Shown here one piece after another: positions 34,659-43,286 of a stretch of DNA of 64,000 bases. The first letter of the stretch is position 1; the number at the start of each line of letters is the position of its first letter. Location: NCBI RefSeq assembly GCF_003594875.1, contig NZ_QZEY01000001.1, forward strand, positions 310,001 through 374,000, in the 5' to 3' direction. The DNA is from Bailinhaonella thermotolerans. Lineage in GTDB: Bacteria > Actinomycetota > Actinomycetes > Streptosporangiales > Streptosporangiaceae. A program made the translations under genes and the position numbers. The notes under the pieces were generated by a model. It saw only the letters and a list, made by a program, of their open reading frames with translations, was not told the origin of the DNA and ran no database searches.

Positions 34659-34677
34659 TCAGAACATTACATAGGGT
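34650..34677 (+). promoter_or_regulatory. Palindromic operator and -10 box of the PLAT-lectin gene
   Basis: GTAATGT (34650-34656) and ACATTAC (34664-34670) are perfect inverted arms around a 7-nt spacer, in an AT-rich island. TAGGGT at 34672-34677 is a good -10 box, so the palindrome covers the -35 region. It overlaps the 3' end of the preceding coding sequence. The cognate regulator is unidentified. Confidence 0.65.
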
Positions 34678-34715
34678 AGTAGTGGGATGTCGAAGCCCCC
34701 CAGAAGGACAGGTGA

Positions 34716-35762
34716 ATGGCCGACATCCCCGCTTCACCAGCGACCGCTCCGACCGATCCATCCCGAGTGCCCATCTCCCAGGTCGAAGTCCTCGCCGAGA
34801 CCGCCGACGTCGAGCACGCCGACACCCGCAGCCGGGTCTTCCTCGGCCTGGGCGGCCGCGAGTTCCGGCTGAACGCCGGGGGCGAGGCCCTCGACCGCGG
34901 CGCCACCCGCCGCTTCGTGCTGGGCCGGGACGCGAACGTCGCCGAACCCGGGTTCAACGACCCCCGCGTACCGCGGCTCACCCTCGGCGACGCGCTCTCC
35001 CAGCCCGCCTACGTCCGCGTGGAGCCCGAGGGCGCGAACCCCGCCTGGTGCCTGGAACAGGTCGAGGTCCGCGTCAACCCGGGCACCGCCACCGAGACGA
35101 CCCTGGACAACCCGCGCCTGCGAGAGACCGGCGAGGCGGGCCGCCTGTGGCTGGACCTCCGTTACGGCCTGGCGCTCCACCTCACCCGCGTCCGGTCCCG
35201 CCTGCCCGGCGTCTCCCCCCACCACCCCCAGTACCAGGAAGGCACCACCATGCCCGACGGCGACCTGAACCTCACCAACGGCAACAAGCTCATCATCAGC
35301 TGGCACAACGGCGGCATGCTCAGCCCCAACGACGCCAACGACGCGCGCCACATAGCCCAGGCGTGGAACGCCAAGCCCAAGGATCACAACGGCTACAACA
35401 CCTGGTCGTTCATCGACGTCGGCAACGGCGCGTACCTGATCAAGAACGTCAACGCCAACCGCTACCTGGAGCCGAAGCGCAAGGACGAGAACAAGGGCGA
35501 GTACGAACCCCTGGAGTACGGCCACGAGGTCTGGCTGGAGAAGGGACAGCCCGCGAACGCCAAGCAGCACTGGTACGTCCGCCGCTACGGGAACCAGTAC
35601 GCCCTCCTCCTCGTCGACCAGTCGCCGGGCTCCGCGGTCGCGGACGACAAGCTCTTCGCCGCGGGGCTGCGCGACCCGGGCAACAACGACAGCTGGGTGC
35701 AGCTCTTCCCCTACGCCTACCGGGCCAGCCGGATGCTGTGGCGCATCATCGACGTGCCCTGA
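34716..35762 (+). CDS. PLAT-like domain plus beta-trefoil lectin-like protein
   Basis: A 348-residue protein with no signal peptide or TM helix. Residues about 20-150 resemble a PLAT/LH2 beta-sandwich (ADTRSRVFLGLGGREFRLN, then LEQVEVRVNPGT). Residues about 185-345 resemble a ricin-type beta-trefoil, with the repeating NGAYLIKNVNANRYLEP and NQYALLLVDQ pattern and a QHWYVRRYGN strand. Both are carbohydrate- or lipid-binding folds. ATG 34716 follows GAAGGACAGGTG. The two domains are joined by a short Pro/His linker around HHPQYQEG. Function unknown; possibly a cytoplasmic or autolysis-released lectin. Confidence 0.72.
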   Translation: MADIPASPATAPTDPSRVPISQVEVLAETADVEHADTRSRVFLGLGGREFRLNAGGEALDRGATRRFVLGRDANVAEPGFNDPRVPRLTLGDALSQPAYVRVEPEGANPAWCLEQVEVRVNPGTATETTLDNPRLRETGEAGRLWLDLRYGLALHLTRVRSRLPGVSPHHPQYQEGTTMPDGDLNLTNGNKLIISWHNGGMLSPNDANDARHIAQAWNAKPKDHNGYNTWSFIDVGNGAYLIKNVNANRYLEPKRKDENKGEYEPLEYGHEVWLEKGQPANAKQHWYVRRYGNQYALLLVDQSPGSAVADDKLFAAGLRDPGNNDSWVQLFPYAYRASRMLWRIIDVP

Positions 35763-36690
35763 CCTCGCGACCGGCGGCTCCGGGCGGGGTCTCCTGCCCC
35801 GGGGCGGCCGGGCGGGCCCGGAGCCACCGTTCGACGGCGGCGCTCATCCGCTCGCCCTCCTCCAGGACGGCGGCCTTGGCGGCGACCGGGTTGGTGTTCA
35901 CCGCCTGGGCGAGGATGACGCCCAGGACCAGGCGGCCCCGCACGCGGGAGGCCCACACCAGGTTGCCGCCGGCGGCGGTGCCGGAGCCGGTCTTGACGCC
36001 GATGACGCCGTGCCTGTTCAGCAGGGTGTTGGTGGCGGGGAGGCGGCGGGCCTCGCCGGGGACGGCGGTGTCGGTCCGCGCCACCACCTCCCGGAAGACC
36101 GGGTCCCGCATCGCCTCCCTGGCCAGCTTGAGCTGGTCCGGCGCGGTGCTGACGGTGCTGTCCTCGTTGCCGCTGGCGCCGGTGTAGGTCGTCGCGGTCA
36201 TGCCCAGGCGGCGGGCGGCGGCGTTCATCCGGGCGACGAAGCGTTCCTGCGTCCCCGCGTCCCAGCGAGCCAGGAGGCGGGCCGCGTTGTTCCCGGAGGG
36301 CACCATCATGAGCTCCAGCAGATGGCGCAGCCGTACGCGGTGGCCCTCGCGGAGCGGGACGGTGGACTCCCGGCCCGAGTGGGACTCGTGGTCGGCCGTG
36401 CGGTCCACGGTGATCAGCGGGCCGTCGTCGCCGGGGCGGAGCGGGTGGCGGGCCAGGATCACGTGGGCGGTCATGACCTTGGTGACACTGGCGATGGGCA
36501 CGGGGTCCGGTTCGCCGCCGGCGCCCAGCGCGCCCAGGCCCTCCACCTCGACCGCCGCCTGGCCCTCGGCCGGCCAGGGCAGGGACGCGCCCAGCCCCGC
36601 GGCCCCGGGGGCGGCCGCGGGGCCCGGCGGCGCGGTCCCGCAGCCGGACAGGGCGCTCACCAGCAGGAGAATCAGGAAGGAACATCGCAT
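35746..36690 (-). CDS. D-alanyl-D-alanine carboxypeptidase lipoprotein
   Basis: A 314-residue penicillin-binding serine hydrolase of the S11 (DacA) type. The catalytic motifs are in order: SVTK at 68-71, SGN at about 132-134, and KTG at 233-235. The N-terminus is a lipoprotein signal with LSGC lipobox (Cys17), so it is tethered outside the membrane. It trims the terminal D-Ala from peptidoglycan stem peptides. It lies 92 nt after the histidine kinase gene on the same strand, so it is probably an output or operon partner of that two-component system. Its 3' end overlaps the convergent PLAT gene by 17 bases. Start at ATG 36690 (a GTG at 36699 is possible). Confidence 0.92.
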   Translation of the reverse strand: MRCSFLILLLVSALSGCGTAPPGPAAAPGAAGLGASLPWPAEGQAAVEVEGLGALGAGGEPDPVPIASVTKVMTAHVILARHPLRPGDDGPLITVDRTADHESHSGRESTVPLREGHRVRLRHLLELMMVPSGNNAARLLARWDAGTQERFVARMNAAARRLGMTATTYTGASGNEDSTVSTAPDQLKLAREAMRDPVFREVVARTDTAVPGEARRLPATNTLLNRHGVIGVKTGSGTAAGGNLVWASRVRGRLVLGVILAQAVNTNPVAAKAAVLEEGERMSAAVERWLRARPAAPGQETPPGAAGREVRARR

Positions 36691-36753
36691 ACCGCCCACG
36701 GTGGGCCGTCCGCGTGTCAGTACGGCCGTCGCCGCGTCTCCGCCCGGGCTCGG

Positions 36754-36786
36754 CCGTGTATCAGCCGTGTATCAGCCGTGTATCAG
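36754..36786. repeat. 11-bp tandem repeat at the histidine kinase stop codon
   Basis: Three perfect copies of CCGTGTATCAG. The rightmost copy contains the kinase stop codon (TGA at 36785-36783 on the reverse strand). Copy changes would lie just after the stop, so they would affect only the intergenic distance to the carboxypeptidase. Confidence 0.85.
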
Positions 36787-38003
36787 CCCGGCGGCGCGGC
36801 GGGCAGGCGGAGGGTGGCGACGGCTCCGCCGCCGGGAGCGTTGGCCAGGGTCAGGGCGGCGCCGATGACCTGGGCCTGCCCGAGCGCGATCGTCAGCCCG
36901 AGGCCGTGGCCGCGCCCGCGCTCGGCGGCGCCGGTGCGGAAGCGCGCGGGACCGTCGGCCAGGAGTTCGGCGGGAAAGCCGGGTCCCCGGTCGCGGACCT
37001 CGATCTCGTGGTCCCGCACCGCGATCTCCACCGGGGGCGAGCCGTGGCGGTGGGCGTTCAGGACGAGGTTGGCCAGGATCCGGTCCAGGCGGCGCGGGTC
37101 GGTCTCGGCCACCGGCGCCCCCTGCGCCAGCACCCGCGCCTCGGCCCCCACCCGGGCCGCCGACTCGGCGGCCAGCTCGGCCAGGGGCACCCGTACGCGC
37201 TCGGCGACCTCGGCGCCGGTGTCGAGCCGGGAGACCTCCAGCAGGTCCTCCACCAGCGAGCTCAGCACGCGCACCCGGTCGCGCACCAGGTCGGTGGCCT
37301 CACCCTCGGGGAGCAGCCCGGCCACGGCGACCAGGCCCATCAGCGGGGTGCGCAGGTCGTGGGCGACGTCGGCGGTGAACCGCTGCTCGGCCCGCAGGCG
37401 GCGCTGCAGCCCGGCGGCCATCGAGTTGAGCCCGGCGCCGATCTCGGCGATCTCGTCCCGGCCGCGCGCGTCGGTGCGCGCCGACAGGTCACCGTCGGCG
37501 ATCTCGCGGGCCGTGCGGGCCATGCGCCGCAGCCGCCGGTTGGGGAGCTCGGCCGCCAGCACCGACAGCGGCACGACCCCCGCCAGGGCGAGCAGCCCGG
37601 CCTTGACCATGTCGCGGTCCAGGGCGTGCAGGCCGAGAAGTTCGCTGCCCATCGAGATCCGCGCGCTCACCGCCCGGCGCCCGTCATCGCCGTACGGCCG
37701 CGCCGCCCACATCCACGGCTCGCCCCGGTGGTCGGGCCCGTACCAGATGACCGGGCGGCCGGGCCGCAGCCGGGAGGCGAGCGGGTCGGGCAGTTCCGCG
37801 ACGGTCACCACGGCCTCGGGGTCGTCGCCGCGCTCGGCGGCGGCCAGGGCGGTGGTCAGGGCCGTCTGGGCGCGGGCCTCGCCCTCGTCCAGGGCGCGCT
37901 GCCAGGTCGCCCGGTGGACCAGGAGTCCCACGACGGCGGCGACGACGGCCGAGGCGAGCGTGACGAGCGAGGCGATCTTCCAGCGCAGCGAGGCCGGGTT
38001 CAC
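36783..38003 (-). CDS. Sensor histidine kinase
   Basis: A 406-residue membrane kinase. One TM helix lies near 10-30, an extracytoplasmic sensor domain at about 35-130, a second TM near 134-152, a HAMP linker, then DHp with His215 in ADVAHDLRTP, N-box LVLNAHRHGSP, G1 DRGPGFP and G2 GHGLGLTIA. All kinase motifs are intact. GTG 38003 overlaps the response regulator stop by GTGA. The arrangement regulator, kinase, D,D-carboxypeptidase recalls cell-wall sensing systems of the VanRS type. Confidence 0.93.
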   Translation of the reverse strand: MNPASLRWKIASLVTLASAVVAAVVGLLVHRATWQRALDEGEARAQTALTTALAAAERGDDPEAVVTVAELPDPLASRLRPGRPVIWYGPDHRGEPWMWAARPYGDDGRRAVSARISMGSELLGLHALDRDMVKAGLLALAGVVPLSVLAAELPNRRLRRMARTAREIADGDLSARTDARGRDEIAEIGAGLNSMAAGLQRRLRAEQRFTADVAHDLRTPLMGLVAVAGLLPEGEATDLVRDRVRVLSSLVEDLLEVSRLDTGAEVAERVRVPLAELAAESAARVGAEARVLAQGAPVAETDPRRLDRILANLVLNAHRHGSPPVEIAVRDHEIEVRDRGPGFPAELLADGPARFRTGAAERGRGHGLGLTIALGQAQVIGAALTLANAPGGGAVATLRLPAAPPG

Positions 38004-38695
38004 GAGGGGCTCAGCCGGTAGCCGAACCCGCGGACCGTCTCGACGCGCGCGGCCCCGATCTTCTTGCGCAGGCGCTGCACGCACAGGTCGACGACGCGGC
38101 TGTCGCCGTTCCAGCCGTAGTCCCACACGTCGCGCAGCAGCGTGGCGCGTTCCAGCACGATGCCGGGGTGGGCGGCGAACTCCAGCAGCAGCCGCAGCTC
38201 GGTCGGGCTCAGCTCGACGCGGCGCCCGGCCCGCCGTACCTCCAGCGAGCCGGTGTCGATGCTCAGGTCGCCGAAGGTGAGCACCGCGCCCGCCGGGGCC
38301 TGCCCGGGCGCCGGGCCGGGTCCGGGCGCGGCGATGGTGGCCCGGCGCAGGAGCGAGCGGATCCGGGCCACCAGCACCGGCAGGTCGACGGGTTTGACCA
38401 CGTAGTCGTCGGCGCCGGCCTCCAGGCCCGCCACCACGTCCAGCGAGTCGCCGCGCGCCGACATCATCAGGATCGGCACCTGGCTGGTCTCCCGGATCCG
38501 GCGGCACAGGCCGATGCCGTCCAGCCCGGGCAGCATCACGTCGAGCACGAGCAGGTCGTGCCCGCCCGCCTGGAACGCCTCCAGGCCGCCGAGCCCGTCG
38601 GCGGCGCCGTCCAGGCGGTAGCCGTACCGTTCGAGGGCCATCGAGACGCTTCTGCGGATCACCTCGTCGTCCTCGACGAGCAGAATCGAGATCAC
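38000..38695 (-). CDS. OmpR/PhoB family response regulator
   Basis: A 231-residue regulator. The receiver domain has acidic residues EDDE (8-11), the phosphoacceptor Asp52 in DLLVLDVMLPG and the Lys of DYVVKP. The C-terminal winged helix (about 135-230) ends VRGFGYRLSP. GTG 38695 is used, with TAGGGT five bases upstream as -10, fitting a leaderless transcript; the longer frame adds only Pro/Gly-rich residues. It partners the overlapping histidine kinase gene and probably activates the carboxypeptidase. Confidence 0.93.
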   Translation of the reverse strand: MISILLVEDDEVIRRSVSMALERYGYRLDGAADGLGGLEAFQAGGHDLLVLDVMLPGLDGIGLCRRIRETSQVPILMMSARGDSLDVVAGLEAGADDYVVKPVDLPVLVARIRSLLRRATIAAPGPGPAPGQAPAGAVLTFGDLSIDTGSLEVRRAGRRVELSPTELRLLLEFAAHPGIVLERATLLRDVWDYGWNGDSRVVDLCVQRLRKKIGAARVETVRGFGYRLSPS

Positions 38696-38891
38696 GCTGT
38701 ACCCTACGCGCCCGCCGGCGGACCCCCGCCCACCCGCGGACCCATCCTGGCCCGGCGGGGGCGAGGTGGACCGCCACGGTGCGCGGGGGCTCGGGTACGG
38801 CGGGCGCCCGGCCGGCGGGACGCGGACGGCCCGCATCAGGGCTGGACGCGGGCCGTCAGGGGCTCAGGGCCGGACGCGGGCCGCCAGGGGC

Positions 38892-39272
38892 TCAGGGCTG
38901 GATGTGGGCCGTCATGGACTGCCAGGGCGCGGCGTCGAACACCAGCATGATCGAGACGATCTTGCCGTCGTCCAGGCGGAAGTGCTCGGCGGTGCGCTGC
39001 GTGCCGGCCGGGGTGGCGGTGTGCACGTCGTACACGAGCGTCGCCTCGGCGTCGCCGTACAGCTCGCTGATGAGCTCGACCCCGGTCACGATCGACACGA
39101 AGCCCGGCAGCGTGGCCAGGTGCCCGGCCCGGTCGTCGGAGGTGATGAACGGGCTCTGGAACCGGAACGGCTCGCCGAGGTGCGCGGCGGCGGCGGGAGC
39201 GTCGCCGCGGAAGCGCGCCTCGTGATAGCCGCGTACGGCCTGGCGGGTGCGGTCCCGCGCGGTCAGGGTCAT
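38892..39272 (-). CDS. SnoaL-like/NTF2-fold protein
   Basis: A 126-residue alpha+beta cone protein of the SnoaL/ketosteroid isomerase-like superfamily. The N-terminal helix YHEARFRGDAPAAAAHL, the RFQSPF strand and the DVHTATPAGTQRTAEHFRLDDGKI sheet are typical. No catalytic dyad is certain. ATG 39272 overlaps the MarR stop by ATGA, so it is translationally coupled to the regulator and is probably part of a detoxification response. Confidence 0.85.
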   Translation of the reverse strand: MTLTARDRTRQAVRGYHEARFRGDAPAAAAHLGEPFRFQSPFITSDDRAGHLATLPGFVSIVTGVELISELYGDAEATLVYDVHTATPAGTQRTAEHFRLDDGKIVSIMLVFDAAPWQSMTAHIQP

Positions 39273-39826
39273 GTCCGGGGTCCGATCTGTCGGAGGTGGG
39301 CGGCCAGGCGGTGCTGGTTGGCGGCCAGCCGCAGGCACAGGTCACGGAAGGCGAGCAGTTCCTCGGGCGTGAAGCCCTGGAACATCGCCCGCATGGCGAG
39401 TTGCGAGGGTTTGCGGAACGCCTCGATCCACGCCTGGCCGGCGGGCGTGATCTCGGCGAGCACCGACCGCCGGTCCTCGGGGTCGGGGACGCGGCGGACC
39501 AGTCCGTCGCGTTCCAGGGTGTCCACCAGGCCGGTGACGTTGCGGGAGCTGACCCCGGCGGCGCGGGCGAGGTCGCCGATGCTGATGCCCTGGCCGCTCG
39601 TGCTGAGCCGGATCAGCACGTCGAGGGCGCCGGCGCTGAGGCCCCTGCCCTCGGAGCCGTGCGCCCGCATGCGTTCTACGGCGTGGTAGGCGGTGCGGAG
39701 GGCGCCTGCCGCCTCGAAGGCGGGCAGGTCGGCCTCGCCGTCGGCGAGCCGCGTCATCGCCGCCCGCACGCGCGGATCGTAGAGGTGGCCGTCGGGATCA
39801 CGTTCATAGATGTGTACGTCATTCAT
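39269..39826 (-). CDS. MarR family transcriptional regulator
   Basis: A 185-residue winged-helix dimer. The DNA-binding core is ISIGDLARAAGVSSRNVTGL followed by the beta-wing VRRVPDPEDRRSVLAEIT, in the usual order, near residues 82-125. The N-terminus is about 30 residues longer than usual. It is cotranscribed with a SnoaL-like protein. A weak ATAAT-n10-ATTAT repeat (39825-39844) overlaps the start and could be an autoregulatory site; I am not confident in it. Confidence 0.9.
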   Translation of the reverse strand: MNDVHIYERDPDGHLYDPRVRAAMTRLADGEADLPAFEAAGALRTAYHAVERMRAHGSEGRGLSAGALDVLIRLSTSGQGISIGDLARAAGVSSRNVTGLVDTLERDGLVRRVPDPEDRRSVLAEITPAGQAWIEAFRKPSQLAMRAMFQGFTPEELLAFRDLCLRLAANQHRLAAHLRQIGPRT

Positions 39827-40098
39827 AATTGATAGAGAGATTATTACGCACTTCCCGATCTCGTCACAGGGCCCCCCTGAACGTGATCATCTTGAGACCG
39901 GCGGCCGAAGACGCCTGGTCACCGCGGCCCGGGCCGGAGCCGTCAGGGCGGGTGTCAAGGGAGCGTCACGATGTCGGCAAGCGGCCTCGCGCCTCCCGGC
40001 TCCGGGGCGGGCCCTCGTCATGATCGGAGACGTCCGCCCGGGCACGCCGCAGGGCGTGGACGTTGGCGGGCGCCGGGCGACATTTTCGGGGGGTTGGG

Positions 40099-41727
40099 AT
40101 GGGCGGGTTTCTTCCTGGCGGAGCCTTCGCGAGCGGCGAGGGCCCGCGGGTGGATCGGCGCAGGCTGCTGCTGGGCGGCGCGGGCCTGGCCGCGGGCGCG
40201 ACCGTGACCGCCGGATGGACCGGGCCGGGCGGCGGGCACGAGGCCGCGGGCGACGGGCCCGTCTGCCACCGGGGGACGGTGCTGCACTTCACCGGCGACC
40301 CCGGGGACCGGGAGCACGGGAACGCGCACACCCACCTGTTCGAGGACGGGGCGCTGGTCGTGCACCGCGGGCACGTCGTCTACGCGGGGCCCTGGGAGTC
40401 GCGGCCGCCCGCCGCGCGGGTCGCCGACCACCGCGGCCACCTGATCCTGCCCGGATTCATCGACACCCACATCCACTCGGGGCAGATCGACGCCGTCGCC
40501 TCACCCGGGGGCCAGCTCCTGCCGTGGCTGAAGAAGTACATCTACCCGGCCGAGATGCGGTTCGAGGACCGGGACTACGCCGCCCAGGCGTCCTGGGACT
40601 TCCTGAACATCCTGCTCTCGGCCGGGACCACCACGGCCGCCGTGCACACCACCACCTACCCCCAGTCCACCGAGGCGTTCTTCGACCAGGCGCTGCGGCT
40701 GAACCTGCGCATGGTGGCGGGCAAGGTGCTCATGGACAGCGGCGGCGGCACCGTCCCCGACGCCTACCTGGACCGCGACTGGCGGCACGGCCAGGAGCTG
40801 ACCCGCGACCTGATCGAGCGCTACAACGGCCGCCGCGGCAGCGCCTCCGACCCGTACGGCTCCAGCCGGCTGTGCTACTGCATCACCCCGCGCTTCGCCC
40901 CCACCTCCACGCTGCGGGCGCTGAAGGCCGCGGGCGAGCTGTACCGGGAGTTCGCCGGCAAGGGCGAGCCGGTCTGGGCCCAGAGCCACCTGGCGGAGAA
41001 CCGCGACGAGATCGACCTGGTCATGGACCTGTTCTGCGACGCCTTCCCCGGCCGGCGCCTGCGCTCCTACCTGGACGTCTACGACCGGTGCGGCCTGGTC
41101 GGCCCCCGCACGATCTGGGCCCACTGCGTCTGGCCCGACCACGAGTACCACCCGCGGCCCCGCAAGTGCCGCCACCGCCACCGGGGCCCGGCCCGCGACC
41201 GGCAGGTCCTGCGGGCGCGCGGCGCCGGGGTCTCCTTCTGCCCGACCTCGAACCTGTTCCTGGGCAGCGGCTTCTTCCGCCTGCACCGGACCCGCGACGC
41301 CGGCGTCCCGGTCGGGCTCGGCACCGACATCGGCGCCGGGACCAGCTACAGCCTCCTGCACACCCTCGGCGACGCCTACAAGGCCGTGCAGCTCGGCAAC
41401 GGCTTCCCCGACCGCCTCCCCGAACCGCGCCGCCACACCCTGACCGCGCTGCGCGGCCTCTACCTGGCCACCCGGGGCGGCGCCGAGGCGCTGCGCCTCC
41501 AGGACAGGGTCGGCTCCTTCCAGCCGGGGATGGAGGCCGACTTCGTCGTCCTCGACCTGGGCGCCACCCCGGCCCTGCGCCGCCGCGTCGAGGCCGCCCA
41601 GAGCGTCCACGACCGGCTCTTCGCCCTCACCATCCTCGGCGACGAGCGCTGCACCGTCGCCACCTATGTCCTGGGCCACCCCGTCTACCAGCGCGGCCAC
41701 AGCCCCTACACCCCCTTCCGCGCCTGA
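40099..41727 (+). CDS. Tat-exported guanine deaminase-like amidohydrolase
   Basis: A 542-residue metal-dependent amidohydrolase similar to guanine deaminase. The metal motif PGFIDTHIHSGQ (His-x-His), the family ITPRFAPT, WAQSHLAEN, IWAHCVW, SFCPTSNLFLGSG and the final GLGTDIGAGTSYSLL are all present. Unusually, the N-terminus carries a twin-arginine signal (VDRRRLLLGGAGLAAGA at about 19-35), so the protein should be exported folded. Guanine deaminases are normally cytoplasmic. Between WAHCVW and the SFCPTSN motif an Arg/His-rich stretch (about 350-375) is longer than expected. ATG 40099 follows GGGGGGTTGGG. Confidence 0.82.
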   Translation: MGGFLPGGAFASGEGPRVDRRRLLLGGAGLAAGATVTAGWTGPGGGHEAAGDGPVCHRGTVLHFTGDPGDREHGNAHTHLFEDGALVVHRGHVVYAGPWESRPPAARVADHRGHLILPGFIDTHIHSGQIDAVASPGGQLLPWLKKYIYPAEMRFEDRDYAAQASWDFLNILLSAGTTTAAVHTTTYPQSTEAFFDQALRLNLRMVAGKVLMDSGGGTVPDAYLDRDWRHGQELTRDLIERYNGRRGSASDPYGSSRLCYCITPRFAPTSTLRALKAAGELYREFAGKGEPVWAQSHLAENRDEIDLVMDLFCDAFPGRRLRSYLDVYDRCGLVGPRTIWAHCVWPDHEYHPRPRKCRHRHRGPARDRQVLRARGAGVSFCPTSNLFLGSGFFRLHRTRDAGVPVGLGTDIGAGTSYSLLHTLGDAYKAVQLGNGFPDRLPEPRRHTLTALRGLYLATRGGAEALRLQDRVGSFQPGMEADFVVLDLGATPALRRRVEAAQSVHDRLFALTILGDERCTVATYVLGHPVYQRGHSPYTPFRA

Positions 41728-41829
41728 CCGGCCCCGCCCCGTCGTACGCCCCGGGAGGCCTCGCCCGGGAACGGCCCCCGGCATCGGGAGCGTATGAACG
41801 TGGCCGCGGCCGGCGGGTTCCGGGCCCGG

Positions 41830-42345
41830 TCAGGGCTCGGTGTCCTCGGTGTCCTCGGTGTCCTCGGTGACGAGGAAGGCGGGGCGGGAGCGGTCCCAGG
41901 CCGGGACGTCCAGGGCGTTGAGGGCCGCGGCGATCCGCTTCTCCTCGTAGACGAAGTGCGTCTCCATGAGCGCGGCGAGGGTGTCCATCTCGCGGCGGGC
42001 CCCGGCGGGGTCCGCCCGCCGGTCCAGCCCGGCGACGAGGCTCTCGAACCGCCGCAGGGCGTCCTCGATCAGCCGGTGGTCGCGGCGCAGTTCCTCCAGC
42101 ACCGGGCGCGGTTCGGGGAACCGCTCGCCGAGCCTGGGGAACGCCCCGCCGTCCTCGCCCGTGTGGTGCCGCGTCAGCGCCGAGCAGAAGGCCAGGCAGT
42201 GGGCATGGAGTTCACGTGGCCGCGCGCCGCCGCTGAGGTAGGCGTCGACGTCCTCGCGCAGCGCCGCGAGCTCCTCGCGGAGCCAGAGGTGTACTTCGAT
42301 CAACTGGTTGCCGAACGCCGCCAGGCGTTCGCCGGATCTCGTCAC
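41830..42345 (-). CDS. Hemerythrin HHE-domain protein
   Basis: A 171-residue four-helix bundle with the diiron ligands of the hemerythrin HHE family: His19, His60/His61 with Glu64 (HHTGEDGG), His90 and His130 with Glu134 (ETHFVYEE). All ligands are in register. It probably binds O2 or responds to oxidative or nitrosative stress. The C-terminus ends in a TED tripeptide repeat, encoded by 9-bp tandem repeats. GTG 42345 lacks a good ribosome binding site; TTACCT lies close upstream. No functional neighbour. Confidence 0.9.
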   Translation of the reverse strand: MTRSGERLAAFGNQLIEVHLWLREELAALREDVDAYLSGGARPRELHAHCLAFCSALTRHHTGEDGGAFPRLGERFPEPRPVLEELRRDHRLIEDALRRFESLVAGLDRRADPAGARREMDTLAALMETHFVYEEKRIAAALNALDVPAWDRSRPAFLVTEDTEDTEDTEP

Positions 42346-42593
42346 AGGTAATTCCGGGGGTCCGGCGCCTCCATGCCCTCGGCGGTCTCCTGGCCGGGCG
42401 CACCGCGACGCTCGCCCGGTTGTACCAACCCCGCGAATGATCCGTCAATCGCCCTCACCCGGCCTACGCCCGGCTGATCGAGGCCGTGCCCCCAGACCCG
42501 CTCGAAGGGGCGCTGCCGCGTGGCCTGCCCTCGCCCGCCGTACGCCCGGGCGCCGCTCGTCTCCAGCCCGGTCCGGTGACGACCCTCGTGAGG

Positions 42594-43133
42594 TCAGCCC
42601 GCCCAGGGGACGGGGCCCTGCTTGAGGACGTCGGGCGCCCCCTCCCGGCGGGTGGGCCAGAGGTCGGCCCGGTAGCGGAAGTGGTCGCCGGGCTCGTGCT
42701 CGGCGGCGCCTTCCCCGGGAGGTCCCGAGGGGAGGTAGGAGACGCGCACGCGATACCGGCCGGGGGTGAGGGTGAGGCGGCGCTCGTCCCCCGGGTCGTC
42801 GGCGGGGCCGTACACCGCCAGCTCGCCGCCGGGGAGGTCCAGGTCCGCCTCCACGACGTGCTCGGCCGCCTCCAGGTCCGCCGCGGGCCTGTCCGGACGC
42901 ACGCGCAGGAGCACCTCCACGAGGTCGGAGCGGGCCGTCCCCACCGTGATCGAGTACGGCTCCGCCACGATCCTCCGCGCCCCGGACTCGTCGCCCCAGG
43001 CCCGGGGCGGAGGGCCGCCCCGGGCGCTCCACGACCGCGTCCACTCCCCGTGCGCGCCGAGGTCCTGCAGGTAGAACTGGTAGTGATCGGCGAGAACGAC
43101 GAGCCGGTGCTCCGCGGCCTCCGCAGGCGACAT
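42594..43133 (-). CDS. Hypothetical protein
   Basis: A 179-residue soluble protein I do not recognise. It begins with a VVLADHYQFYLQDLG segment, has two beta-rich stretches (PYSITVGTARSDLVEVLLRV and GGELAVYGPADDPGD), and a GRYRVRVSYLP strand, suggesting a small all-beta domain repeated twice. No signal peptide or TM helix. Codon use is normal for the neighbourhood. Stands alone; the nearest genes are a hemerythrin downstream and a TetR upstream. Confidence 0.7.
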   Translation of the reverse strand: MSPAEAAEHRLVVLADHYQFYLQDLGAHGEWTRSWSARGGPPPRAWGDESGARRIVAEPYSITVGTARSDLVEVLLRVRPDRPAADLEAAEHVVEADLDLPGGELAVYGPADDPGDERRLTLTPGRYRVRVSYLPSGPPGEGAAEHEPGDHFRYRADLWPTRREGAPDVLKQGPVPWAG

Positions 43134-43286
43134 CCGCCCACGCTACCGCTCCGGTCGCGGCGGGGCGTCGCGCTCCGTCACCTCGCCACCGGCCTCGGCC
43201 CGGCGGTCAGTGTGGAGGCGCCGCCGGCGTCCGGCGCGGGGACGGTCGCCTCGTCCCGACCTCCGATCCTGCCCGGCGGGCCGATC

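Noticed and set aside
41845-41872. Short tandem repeats of GTGTCCTCG at the hemerythrin C-terminus
   Set aside because: They encode the TED tail and show no CRISPR-like spacing. I mention them with the gene only.
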